NCBI RefSeq assembly: GCF_019375475.1
Contig: NZ_JAHXGQ010000012.1
Coordinates: 124,001-188,000 of the forward strand
Direction of reading: 5' to 3'
Length of the DNA: 64,000 nucleotides
Source: Saccharothrix obliqua
Lineage (GTDB): Bacteria; Actinomycetota; Actinomycetes; Mycobacteriales; Pseudonocardiaceae
Every line of letters starts with the position of its first letter. The stretch's first letter is position 1. Positions 31,831 through 41,000 of this stretch are shown here, in pieces. The position numbers and the translations under genes are program-made. The notes beneath the pieces were generated by a model that saw only the letters and a list, made by a program, of their open reading frames with translations, ran no database searches and was not told the origin of the DNA.

Positions 31831-34572
31831 ATGCTGGTCGAAAGAGGCGGTCAGTTAGCGGCGCTGGAGCGCATGTTCGCCGAGACCGTCGAGGGCAGGG
31901 GCCGCGTCGCGGTCGTCCGCGGCCCGGTGGCGAGCGGCAAGACGGAACTCGTCCACGCGTTCGCCGAGCGGGCCACCGCCGCCGGCGCGTTGTTCGTCGA
32001 AGCGGTGGCCTCCCGCAGTGAGCAGGCGGTGCCCTTCGGGGTGCTCGGCCAGCTGTTCCACGGCCTGTCGGTCTCCTGCCCCGATGTGGGCGGGGTCGGC
32101 GACCCGCTCGACCGGGACCTGGTGCGGGCCGTGGTGAACGGCGGCCCGCACGCCGCCGACCAGGTCTACCCGAACACGATCCACAAGCTCGGCATGGTCC
32201 TGCTGGCCGCGGTCGAGCACAGCGCCCGGCCGCTCGTGATCGCCGTCGACGACCTGCACCACGCCGACCCGCCGTCGCTGCTGTGCCTGTCGTCGCTCAT
32301 CCGCAGGCTGCGGTACGCGCGGGTCCTGTTCGTGCTCACCCAGTCCGTGCACCCGCTGTCGATAACGTTGTCGTCCTTCGAAGCCGAGCTGCCGTCCGAG
32401 CCCTGCTGCGTGCGCGTCCCGTTGGAGCCGCTGTCCCGCGAGGGCGTCCGCGCCCTGCTCGGCGAGCGGTTCGACGCGGCCACGGCGAGCCGGCTCACGC
32501 CGGCGTTCCACGAGATCACCGACGGCAACCCGCTGCTGCTCCGCGCGCTGGCCGACGACCACGAGGCCGGTACCACCGAGGCGTTCGGCCGCGGCCTGCT
32601 CAGCTGCCTGTACCGGTACGGGCCGCCCGTGGTCCGGCTCGCCCGCACGGCGGCGGTGCTGGACCGCCCGGTCGACTCCGTGCTGGTGCGCGAGGTGGCC
32701 GGCCTGGACGCGGAAACCCTGACCAGGGCCGCCGCCGCGCTGGAGGCCGCGGGCCTGCTCGTGGGCCGGCGGCTGCGGCACCAGTCGGTGCGCACCGCGG
32801 TCCTGGGCACGACGCCGCCCGGCGAGGTCGCGGACCTGCACTGGGCGGCGGCCGAGGCGCTTTACAAGGAGGGCGCGCCCGTCGTCGAGGTGGCCGAGCA
32901 GATGCTGGCGGCGCAGCGGTCCAACGCCTACGCGATCCCGGTGCTGCACGAGGCCGCCGAGCAGGCGATCGCGGCGGGCCGGGTCGAGCGGGCACGCGAC
33001 TACCTGCGGCTCGCGCGGCAGGGCGACGCGGTGGCCGACGAGCGGCAGCGCGCCACGACCACGGCGCTGCTGGCGCGGGCGGGGTGGCAGGTCGACCCCC
33101 TGGTGGGCATCCGGCACGCGCGCGCGTTGGACTGCGAGGTGCGTGCCGGGCACCTCACCGGCAGGCACGCGCTGGTCTCGGTCGGCGCCCGGTTGTGGTT
33201 CGGCCAGTTCACCGAGGCGCGGACGGCCCTGCACCGGACGGCGGCCACGGCCGGACCGACCGACGAGACCTACGCGCACCTGCGTGCGTACCGGCTGTGG
33301 GCGCGGTCGCTGCACCCGGAGGGCGACTGGGCGGCGGCCGGCGAGTCACCCCTCGCCGCGGTCGAGGCGGCCCGCAACCTCGGTCTCGACGCCGCGGCCA
33401 TGGCCTACGACCTGCTCGTGCGGGGGCACGCCGACCCGGAGTCGGTCGCCGCGGCCGAGCGGGCGCTGCGCACCGGGCGGCTGGACGAGCAGACCGTGGC
33501 GTTGCTGCTGACCGCGCTCGTGGTGTTGCTGTCGGCCGACCGGCTGGCCGCGGCCGAGCGGTGGTGCGACCCGCTGCTGGCCGACGCGGAGGCCCGCGGG
33601 TTGACCTGCTGGCACGCGTTGTTCTGCGCGGTGCGGGCGGACATCGCGCTGCGCCGGGGTGACCTGCCGCTCGGCGAGGTGTACGCGCGCACCGCGCTGG
33701 AGGTGATGTCGCCACGCAGCTGGGGTGTCCTCCTGGGTTACCCGGTGGGGGTGTTCCTCCAGGTGAGCCTGGCGCTGGGGAAGTGGGAGCAGGCCGCGGC
33801 GCAACTCGACGTCGTCGTGCCCGACGGGATGTTCGAGACACCCATCGGCGTGCACTACCTGCGGGCGCGCGGTCGCTTCCACCTGGCCACGGGCAGCCTG
33901 AAACAGGCGGTCGACGACCTCACGGCCGTCGGTGAGCTGATGCGGCGGTGGGACGTGGAACTCCCCGCCCTGGTGCCGTGGCGCACCGACTTGGCGATGG
34001 CGCACCTGCGACTGGGCGACCGGGAGCGGGCGACCGCGCTCGTCCACGAGCACCTGGGCCGGTGCCGGGCGGAGGACGCCCGGCAGCGCGGGGTGGCGTT
34101 GCGGGTGCTCGCGCTGTGCCTGGAGCCGGGCGCCCGGCTGGAGCCGCTGACCAGGGCGGTGGACGACCTGCGCGCGGCCGGCGCGCGGCTCGAACTGGCC
34201 TACGCCTTGCGCGACCTGGGCGCCGAGTACGAGGCGCACGGCCGGTCCGCGGACGCCCGGAGGGTCCGCGACCACGCGCAGGTGCTGGCCGAGGAGTGCG
34301 GCATCGCGGAATCGGTGCGGTCGCCGCAGTGGGCCGTCGCCGTGCCGCAGGTGCGCGAGGCGGTCCAGCCGCGGCCGGCGCGGCTGAGCGAGGCGGAGTC
34401 GCGGGTCGCCGTGCTCGCGGCCGACGGGTACAGCAACCGGCAGATCGCGCAGAAGCTGTTCGTGACGGTCAGCACCGTCGAGCAACACCTCACCCGGGTG
34501 TACCGCAAGCTGCGGGTCACCCGTCGCACCGAGCTGGCACGTCGCCTGCCCGTCGACTCCGGACTGCGCTGA
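31831..34572 (+). CDS. LAL-type (large ATP-binding LuxR) transcriptional activator
   Basis: A 913-residue LuxR-family regulator. The N-terminal AAA ATPase domain has Walker A GPVASGKTE (about residues 31-39) and Walker B LVIAVDDLHHAD (about 132-143). A long helical repeat region follows. The C-terminal LuxR helix-turn-helix (LSEAESRVAVLAADGYSNRQ, then IAQKLFVTVSTVEQHLTRVY) lies at about 850-895. LAL proteins are pathway-specific activators in many type I PKS clusters. It lies immediately upstream of the biosynthetic genes and is the obvious candidate to bind the TAGGGG-N8-GGGTTGG elements at 34686, 55814 and 57147. Confidence 0.93.
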   Translation: MLVERGGQLAALERMFAETVEGRGRVAVVRGPVASGKTELVHAFAERATAAGALFVEAVASRSEQAVPFGVLGQLFHGLSVSCPDVGGVGDPLDRDLVRAVVNGGPHAADQVYPNTIHKLGMVLLAAVEHSARPLVIAVDDLHHADPPSLLCLSSLIRRLRYARVLFVLTQSVHPLSITLSSFEAELPSEPCCVRVPLEPLSREGVRALLGERFDAATASRLTPAFHEITDGNPLLLRALADDHEAGTTEAFGRGLLSCLYRYGPPVVRLARTAAVLDRPVDSVLVREVAGLDAETLTRAAAALEAAGLLVGRRLRHQSVRTAVLGTTPPGEVADLHWAAAEALYKEGAPVVEVAEQMLAAQRSNAYAIPVLHEAAEQAIAAGRVERARDYLRLARQGDAVADERQRATTTALLARAGWQVDPLVGIRHARALDCEVRAGHLTGRHALVSVGARLWFGQFTEARTALHRTAATAGPTDETYAHLRAYRLWARSLHPEGDWAAAGESPLAAVEAARNLGLDAAAMAYDLLVRGHADPESVAAAERALRTGRLDEQTVALLLTALVVLLSADRLAAAERWCDPLLADAEARGLTCWHALFCAVRADIALRRGDLPLGEVYARTALEVMSPRSWGVLLGYPVGVFLQVSLALGKWEQAAAQLDVVVPDGMFETPIGVHYLRARGRFHLATGSLKQAVDDLTAVGELMRRWDVELPALVPWRTDLAMAHLRLGDRERATALVHEHLGRCRAEDARQRGVALRVLALCLEPGARLEPLTRAVDDLRAAGARLELAYALRDLGAEYEAHGRSADARRVRDHAQVLAEECGIAESVRSPQWAVAVPQVREAVQPRPARLSEAESRVAVLAADGYSNRQIAQKLFVTVSTVEQHLTRVYRKLRVTRRTELARRLPVDSGLR

Positions 34573-34685
34573 GCCCGTCCTCCCCTCCACCACCCGGGGC
34601 CTGGCCGCCGCCCTCGGTGGTGCGCACGGCTGCCGCCGAGCCGTGTGTCCATTCAGGACTGGAGCGTGCGCCCGATCGCGGGGTT

Positions 34686-34731
34686 TAGGGGTCCGGCTGG
34701 GGTTGGCCCCCGCCGGGGTTGGCCGTAGCTT
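34686..34731 (+). promoter_or_regulatory. putative LAL activator site and promoter of the CCR-PKS operon
   Basis: TAGGGG (34686-34691), 8 bases, GGGTTGG (34700-34706), 19 bases, TAGCTT (34726-34731). The same layout recurs at 55814 and 57147. GGGGTTGGCC is repeated once more just downstream, giving three G-rich direct half-sites. The CCR start lies about 95 bases from the TAGCTT box. Confidence 0.7.
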
Positions 34732-34824
34732 CGTTGGCAGGCAAGCACTTCCGCGCGGCGTCGAGCAGATCCCCACCTTCCGCGACCGCCGCTGCCGCGC
34801 GTGCATCCCAGGGGGAGATCACAC

Positions 34825-36156
34825 ATGGGTTCGTTGGCTGAAGTCGTTGTCTCGGGTGGCTCCCCGGAGGAGCTGGAACGCGCCGCGCCGCCGGTCGACT
34901 ACCTCGCGGCCCACACCCGCGTCGAGGACGTGGACATGTTCCGCGGCGTGGCGGACAAGGACGTCCGCAAGTCGCTGCGCGTGGGCCGGGTGCCGATGCC
35001 CGAGTTGGCGCCGGACGAGGTGCTGGTCGCGGTGATGGCCGCGGCCATCAACTACAACACCGTGTGGTCGGCGACGTTCGAGCCGGTGCCCACGTTCGGC
35101 TTCCTCAAGAAGTTCGGTGCGCAGGGCGGCTGGGACGCCCGCCACGACCTGCCCCACCACGTGCTCGGTTCCGACGCCGCCGGCGTGGTGGTGTGGGTCG
35201 GCGCGGGCGTGCGGCGGTGGCGGGTCGGCGACCACGTGGTGGTGAGCTGCGTCCAGGTCGACGACCAGGAGCCGGCGACCCACGCGGACGGGATGCTCGG
35301 CTCGGGTCAGCGGATCTGGGGCTATGAAACGAACTTCGGCGGGTTGGCGCACTACGCCGTGGTGCGCGCGAGCCAGCTGCTGACCAAGCCCGCGCACCTG
35401 ACGTGGGAGGAGTCGGCGTCGACCATGCTGACCGCGTCCACGTCGTACCGGATGCTCGTCGGTGACAAGGGCGCCCGGATCAAGCTCGGCGACGTGGTGC
35501 TCATCTGGGGCGCCACGGGCGGGCTGGGCGCGTTCGCCGTGCAACTGGTGAAGAACGCCGGTGGTATCCCGGTCGGCGTGGTCGGCTCCGCGGACAAGGT
35601 CGCGGCGGCCCGCCGGCTCGGCTGCGACGTGGTGGTCAACCGGGCGGAGCTGGGCCTCGGCGGCTCCGCCGAGCCCGCGCCGGAACGCGCCGTCGAGCTG
35701 GGCAAGGCGCTGGGCCGGGTCATCCGACGCGAGGTCGGCGAGGACCCGCACGTGGTGTTCGACTTCATCGGCCGCGCCACCTTCGGCATCTCGGTGTTCG
35801 TCGTCCGGCGCGGCGGCGTGGTGGTCACCTGCGGCTCCAGTTCCGGCTACCAGCACCGGTACGACAACCGCTACCTGTGGATGAACCTCAAGCGGATCAT
35901 CGGCAGCCACGCGGCCAACTACCAGGAGCAGTGGGAGTGCAACCGCCTGTTCCGGCTGGGGAAGCTCGTCCCCGCGCTGTCCGCGGTGTACCCGCTGGAG
36001 GAGGTCGGCGAAGCCGCGCGCGTCGTGCAGACCAACCAGCACTCCGGCAAGGTCGGCGTGCTCTGCCTGGCACCCGGTGAGGGCCTGGGCGTCACGGATC
36101 CCGCGCTGCGCGAGGCGATCGGCGCGGATCACCTGAACCCGTTGCGCACCAACTGA
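34825..36156 (+). CDS. ccr: crotonyl-CoA carboxylase/reductase
   Basis: A 443-residue medium-chain reductase of the enoyl-CoA carboxylase/reductase type. The long N-terminal part (VADKDVRKSLRVGRVPMPEL, AAAINYNTVWSATFEP) is specific to the family. The NADPH fold has IWGATGGLGAFAVQL, and FDFIGRATF and the CO2-pocket region WECNRLFRLGKLVP follow. It converts crotonyl-CoA or a longer 2-enoyl-CoA, with NADPH and CO2, to ethylmalonyl- or alkylmalonyl-CoA, an extender unit for the PKS. It heads the operon with KASIII and the 3-hydroxyacyl-CoA dehydrogenase, which can supply its substrate. The ATG follows an AGGGGGAG site. Which chain length it prefers cannot be read from the sequence here. Confidence 0.93.
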   Translation: MGSLAEVVVSGGSPEELERAAPPVDYLAAHTRVEDVDMFRGVADKDVRKSLRVGRVPMPELAPDEVLVAVMAAAINYNTVWSATFEPVPTFGFLKKFGAQGGWDARHDLPHHVLGSDAAGVVVWVGAGVRRWRVGDHVVVSCVQVDDQEPATHADGMLGSGQRIWGYETNFGGLAHYAVVRASQLLTKPAHLTWEESASTMLTASTSYRMLVGDKGARIKLGDVVLIWGATGGLGAFAVQLVKNAGGIPVGVVGSADKVAAARRLGCDVVVNRAELGLGGSAEPAPERAVELGKALGRVIRREVGEDPHVVFDFIGRATFGISVFVVRRGGVVVTCGSSSGYQHRYDNRYLWMNLKRIIGSHAANYQEQWECNRLFRLGKLVPALSAVYPLEEVGEAARVVQTNQHSGKVGVLCLAPGEGLGVTDPALREAIGADHLNPLRTN

Positions 36157-36172
36157 AAGGGGGAGCGGAGCA

Positions 36173-37162
36173 GTGGCAACGCATTCCGTCGGCATCCTGG
36201 CGACCGGGTCGTACCTGCCCAAGGACGAGGTGACCAACGACGAGGTCGCCGCCCGCGCGGGCACCACGGCCGAGTGGATCGAGCGCAAGACCCGGATCCG
36301 CACCCGTCGGTACGCCGCACCGCACGAGGCGACCTCGGACCTGGCGGCCCGCGCCGCCACCGAGGCCCTGGACTCGGCACGCGTCCCGGCCGAGCGGATC
36401 GACTACCTGATCGTGTCCACGTCCACCGGCGACTCACCGCAGCCGCCGACCTCCTACCTGGTGCAGGACCTGCTGGGCGCGCACAACGCGGCCTGCTTCG
36501 ACGTCAACGTCGTCTGTAGCGGTTTCGTCTACGCGCTGGAACTGGCGCGGGGACTGGTCTCGCTGCGCCCGGACGCGCTGGCGCTCGTGGTCGCGGCGGA
36601 CGTCTACTCGCGCATCCTCGACCGCACCGACCGGCGCACGGCGGCGTTGTTCGCCGACGGCGCGGGCGCGGCGCTGGTCGGCGGGGTCGCCCACCCGTAC
36701 GGGATCATCGACGTCGACCTGTCCAGCCTGGGCGTGGCGAGCAACCTGATCCGCGTGGAGGCGGGCGGCAGCAGGCGGCCCGCGTCGCACGAGACCGTGG
36801 ACGACGGCGGTCACCACTTCAAGATGGACGGTCGCGGTGTCCGCGACTTCGTGGCGCGGCACGTGCCCGGCGCGTTGCGCAGGCTCGTGGACCGCGCCGG
36901 CGCCGACGTCGACCACTTCGTGCCGCACCAGGCGAACGGCGTGATGCTGACCGATCTGGTGGAACAGGCGGGTCTCACCTCCGCGCACACGCACCGCACG
37001 GTGGAGAAGTACGGCAACGTGGGCAGCGCCTCCGTGCCGGTGACGCTGGACGACGCCAACCGCGCCGGGTTGCTCAAGGACGGCGACCTCGTGCTCCTGG
37101 CCGGGTTCGGCGGCGGGATGGCGATCGGATCGGCCCTGCTGCGCTGGGCGGGTGCGGCGTGA
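36173..37162 (+). CDS. 3-oxoacyl-ACP synthase III (KASIII/FabH-like)
   Basis: A 329-residue thiolase-fold condensing enzyme with the complete FabH triad: Cys in NVVCSGFVYAL (about residue 114), His in VPHQANG (about 248) and Asn in YGNVGSAS (about 284). It should join an acyl-CoA to malonyl-ACP or malonyl-CoA to give a 3-oxoacyl product. Between CCR and a 3-hydroxyacyl-CoA dehydrogenase, its likely job is making the acetoacetyl (or longer 3-oxoacyl) thioester that becomes the CCR substrate, rather than priming the PKS, which has its own KSQ loader. The GTG at 36173 follows AAAGGGGG; the stop overlaps the next start. Confidence 0.9.
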   Translation: MATHSVGILATGSYLPKDEVTNDEVAARAGTTAEWIERKTRIRTRRYAAPHEATSDLAARAATEALDSARVPAERIDYLIVSTSTGDSPQPPTSYLVQDLLGAHNAACFDVNVVCSGFVYALELARGLVSLRPDALALVVAADVYSRILDRTDRRTAALFADGAGAALVGGVAHPYGIIDVDLSSLGVASNLIRVEAGGSRRPASHETVDDGGHHFKMDGRGVRDFVARHVPGALRRLVDRAGADVDHFVPHQANGVMLTDLVEQAGLTSAHTHRTVEKYGNVGSASVPVTLDDANRAGLLKDGDLVLLAGFGGGMAIGSALLRWAGAA

Positions 37163-38022
37163 GCGCCCGGATCGAGCGGGTGGGCGTCGTCGGGTGCGGC
37201 CTGATGGGCGCGGGCGTGGCGGAGGTCTCCGCCAAGGCGGGCCTGGACGTGGTCGTCGCGGTCACCGGACCTCCCGCCGCGGACCGCGGTCGTGCGCGGA
37301 TCACCGCGTCCCTGGACAAGGCGGTGGCCAAGGGCAGGCTCACCGCGTCCGCGCGGGACGACGCGCTGGGCCGGGTGCGGTTCGCCATCGGGTTGGAGGA
37401 GCTGGCGGACCGGCAGCTCGTGGTCGAGGCGGTGCGCGAGGACGAGCCGCTGAAGCTCGACGTGTTCGCCATGCTGGACAAGGTGGTCGAGGACGCCGAC
37501 GCGATCCTGGCCACCAACACGTCCTCGCTGCCGATCTCCCGGTTGGCGGGCGCGACCCTGCGGCCGAGCCACGTGGTCGGCGTCCATTTCTTCAACCCCG
37601 TGCCGGTGCTGCCGCTGGTGGAACTGGTCGGTTCGGTGCTGACCGGACCGGACACCCTCGACCGCGCGGAGGCGTTCCTCACCGGCACCCTGGGCAAGAC
37701 CGCCATCCGCACCCCGGACCGCGCCGGGTTCGTGGTCAACGCGCTGCTGTTCCCCTATTTGCTCTCGGCGGTCCGCATGGTCGAGTCCGGGGTGGCCACC
37801 GCCGAGGTGGTGGACCGCGGCATGGAGCTGGGGTGCGCGCACCCGCTGGGCCCGTTGCGCCTGGCCGACCTGATCGGCCTGGACACCACGGTGTCGATCG
37901 CGCGGGCGATGCACGCCGAGTTCAAGGAACCCCTGTACGCCCCGCCGCCCCTGCTGCTGCGCATGGTCGAGAGCGGGTTGCTCGGCCGGAAGTCCGGCCG
38001 CGGGTTCTACGAGTACGCATAG
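37159..38022 (+). CDS. 3-hydroxyacyl-CoA dehydrogenase (3-hydroxybutyryl-CoA dehydrogenase-like)
   Basis: A 287-residue protein of the HBDH family: NAD(P)-binding [11 protein letters not shown] (residues 8-18), NTSSLPIS, the catalytic-histidine segment [10 protein letters not shown] and the C-terminal helical domain with [13 protein letters not shown]. It reduces 3-oxoacyl- to 3-hydroxyacyl-CoA. With KASIII before it (GTGA overlap) and CCR at the head of the operon, it fits a dedicated route to alkylmalonyl-CoA; only the dehydratase (crotonase) step is missing here and must come from elsewhere. The TAG stop lies inside the AGGAG of the first PKS gene. Confidence 0.9.
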   Translation: MSARIERVGVVGCGLMGAGVAEVSAKAGLDVVVAVTGPPAADRGRARITASLDKAVAKGRLTASARDDALGRVRFAIGLEELADRQLVVEAVREDEPLKLDVFAMLDKVVEDADAILATNTSSLPISRLAGATLRPSHVVGVHFFNPVPVLPLVELVGSVLTGPDTLDRAEAFLTGTLGKTAIRTPDRAGFVVNALLFPYLLSAVRMVESGVATAEVVDRGMELGCAHPLGPLRLADLIGLDTTVSIARAMHAEFKEPLYAPPPLLLRMVESGLLGRKSGRGFYEYA

Positions 38023-38032
38023 GAGACCACCG

Positions 38033-41000
38033 ATGAACCTGGACCAGGCCGTGGCGGTGGTGGGGCTGTCCTGCCGGTTGCCCGGCGCTCCCGACCCGGA
38101 GGCTTTCTGGCGGCTGCTGGCCGACGGCGTGGACGCGGTCGGCGAGGTGCCGCCCGGCCGCCCGGAGTACCCGGACCGGTCACCGCGTGGCGGGTTCCTG
38201 TCCGAAGTGGACTCTTTCGACGCGGGCTTCTTCGGCATCTCGCCGCGGGAGGCGGCCGGGGTGGACCCGCAGCAGCGGCTCGCGCTGGAGCTGTCCTGGG
38301 AGGCGCTGGAGGACGCCGGCATCGTGCCGTCCCGGCTCGGCGGCGTCCGGACCGGGGTGTTCCTCGGCGCGATCTGGGACGACTACGCGCGCCTGGTCCA
38401 GGCGGCCGGACCAGAGGCCGTCACCCACACCACGATCACCGGCCTGAGCCGCGGCGTGCTGGCCAACCGGGTGTCCTACACCCTCGGCCTCACCGGTCCG
38501 AGCATGGTGGTCGACACGGCGCAGTCGTCGTCCCTGGTCGCCGTGCGGCTGGCGTGCGAGAGCCTGCGTGGTGGCGGGTCCGACGTGGCGCTGGCGGGCG
38601 GGGTCAGCCTGAACCTGACCCCCGACGGGTTCACCCTCGCCCGCCGGTTCGGCGCGCTGTCCCCAGACGGCCGCTCCTACACGTTCGACGCGCGCGCCAA
38701 CGGGTACGTGCGTGGCGAGGGCGGCGGCGTCGTCGTGCTCAAGACGCTGCGCCGGGCCCTGGCCGACGGCGACCGGGTCCACGCGGTGATCCGCGGCGGC
38801 GCGGTGAACAACGACGGCGGCGGCGAGACGTTGACCGCGCCGCGCCAGGCCGCGCAGGAGGAGGTGTTGCGGCTGGCGTACGCCGACGCCGGGGTCGACC
38901 CGGCCCTCGTGCGGTTCGTCGAGCTGCACGGCACCGGCACGCCGGTGGGTGACCCGGTCGAGGCGGCGGCGCTCGGCGCGGTGCTGGGCGCGGGCCGGAC
39001 CGAGCCGCTGCTGGTCGGCTCGGTGAAGACCAACATCGGCCACCTGGAGGGCGCGGCGGGCATCGCCGGGCTGCTCAAGGCCGTGCTCTGCCTGCGTGAG
39101 CGGCAGGTGGCGCCCAGCCTGAACTTCCGCACGCCCAATCCCGCGATCCCGTTGGCGGAACTGGGGTTGCGGGTCAACGACGAGCTGTCGCCGATCTCCG
39201 CCGATCCGCTGTTCGCGGGCGTCAGCTCGTTCGGCATGGGCGGCACCAACTGCCACCTCGTGCTCTCGCCGCCGCCCACCACCACGCGGACGACCGCGGG
39301 CGAACCGGTCGCCGCGGTGCCGGTCCTGCTGTCCGGCCGCACCCCGGCCGCCCTGCGGGACCAGGCGGCGCGCCTGGACCGGTGGCTGGGGGAGAACCCG
39401 TCGACGGGACTGCCCGACCTCGCCCACGCGCTGGCCACCCGGCGCACGTCGTTCGAGCACCGCGCGGTCGTGCTCGCCGAGGACCACGCCTCGTTGCACG
39501 CGGCGTTGGGCGCGGTCACCGGCTCCGCGCCGCGACCCGGCGGGACGGCGTTCCTGTTCACCGGCCAGGGCAGCCAGCGCACCGGCATGGGGCTCGAACT
39601 GCACTCGACCTTCGGCGTGTTCGCCGACGCCTTCGACGAGGTGTGCGCCGCGCTCGACCCGCACCTGGACCGGGACCTGCGCGAGGTGGTGGCCACCGGC
39701 GACGGCCTGGACGTCACCGCCTACACCCAGCCCGCGTTGTTCGCGTTCGAGGTCGCCCTGCACCGGCTGGTCGAGCACTGGGGCGTGCGGCCGGACTTCC
39801 TGCTCGGCCACTCGATCGGCGAGATCGCCGCCGCGCACGTCGCGGGCGTGCTGTCCCTGCCCGACGCGGCGACCCTGGTCGCGGCGCGCGGGCGGCTGAT
39901 GCGGGAACTGCCGGCGGGCGGCGCGATGGTGTCGCTCCAGGCCGGCGTCGAGGAGGTCGCGCCCACCCTGGTCGCCGGCACCGCCGTCGCCGGTGTCAAC
40001 GGCCCGGCGGCCACGGTGGTCGCCGGTGACGAGGACGCCGTGGCGTCGGTCGCGGCGCTGTGGCGGGAGAAGGGGCGCAAGACCAAGCGGTTGCGGGTGA
40101 GCCACGCCTTCCACTCGCCCCGGATGGACCCGATGCTGGCGGCGTTCCGCGAGGTCGCCGAGAGCCTGACCTACCACCGGCCACGCGTCCCGGTCGTGTC
40201 GGCGGGCGACGTGACCTCGCCGGACCACTGGGTGCGTCACGTGCGGGACGCGGTGCTCTTCCTCGACGGCATGCGGCGGCTGGAAGCCGAGGGCGTCACC
40301 AGGTTCCTGGAGATCGGGCCGGACGCCGTGCTCAGCGCCCTGGGCCGTGACTGCCTGACCGCGCCCGCGGTGTTCGCGCCCGGCGCGCGGTCGGGCAGGC
40401 CCGAGGCGAGGACGTTGCTCGGCGCGGTCGCGACCCTGCACACCGCCGGGGTGGAGGTGGACTGGGCACGCGTGCTCACCGACGTCGGCGGCGGGACCGG
40501 GCAGCACGTCGCGCTGCCGACCTACGCCTTCCAACGCGAGCGCCACTGGCTCTCGCCACGCGTCGCCAGGCCCGCCGCGCCCGGAGGGGGCGAGGTGCCG
40601 GCCGAGCGCGACGGCCACGAGCCGGCGGACTCCGCCGCGACGGTGGCCGGGCTCGCCGGTGTGCCCGACGCCGAGCGCGGTGGCGGGGAGCCCGCCGCGG
40701 GGGCACCCGCGCTCGTCGGGGTGCCCGACGCCGAGCGTGGTGGTCGGGAGCCGGCGGAACCCGCCGCGGGGGTGCTGGCGCTCGCCGGTGTGCCCGACGC
40801 CGAGCGCGGTGGTCGGGAGCCGGCGGAACCCGCCACCGGTGTGCCCGGTGCCCAGCGCGGTGGCCGCGAGCCCGCGGAGTCCGCCGCGGGGGTGCTGGCG
40901 CTCGCCGGTGTGCCCGACGCCGAGCGCGACCACGTGCTGGACGAACTGGTCCGCACCGAGGTCGCCGCCGTCCTGGAGCACCCCGCGCCCGCGGAACTGG

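Noticed and set aside
36173-37162. KASIII as starter-unit loader of the PKS
   Set aside because: The PKS has its own KSQ loading module, and the KASIII gene is coupled to the dehydrogenase and CCR, so extender supply explains it better.
40651-40930. CRISPR-like array
   Set aside because: The repeats are contiguous, in frame and without unique spacers; it is a coding minisatellite.
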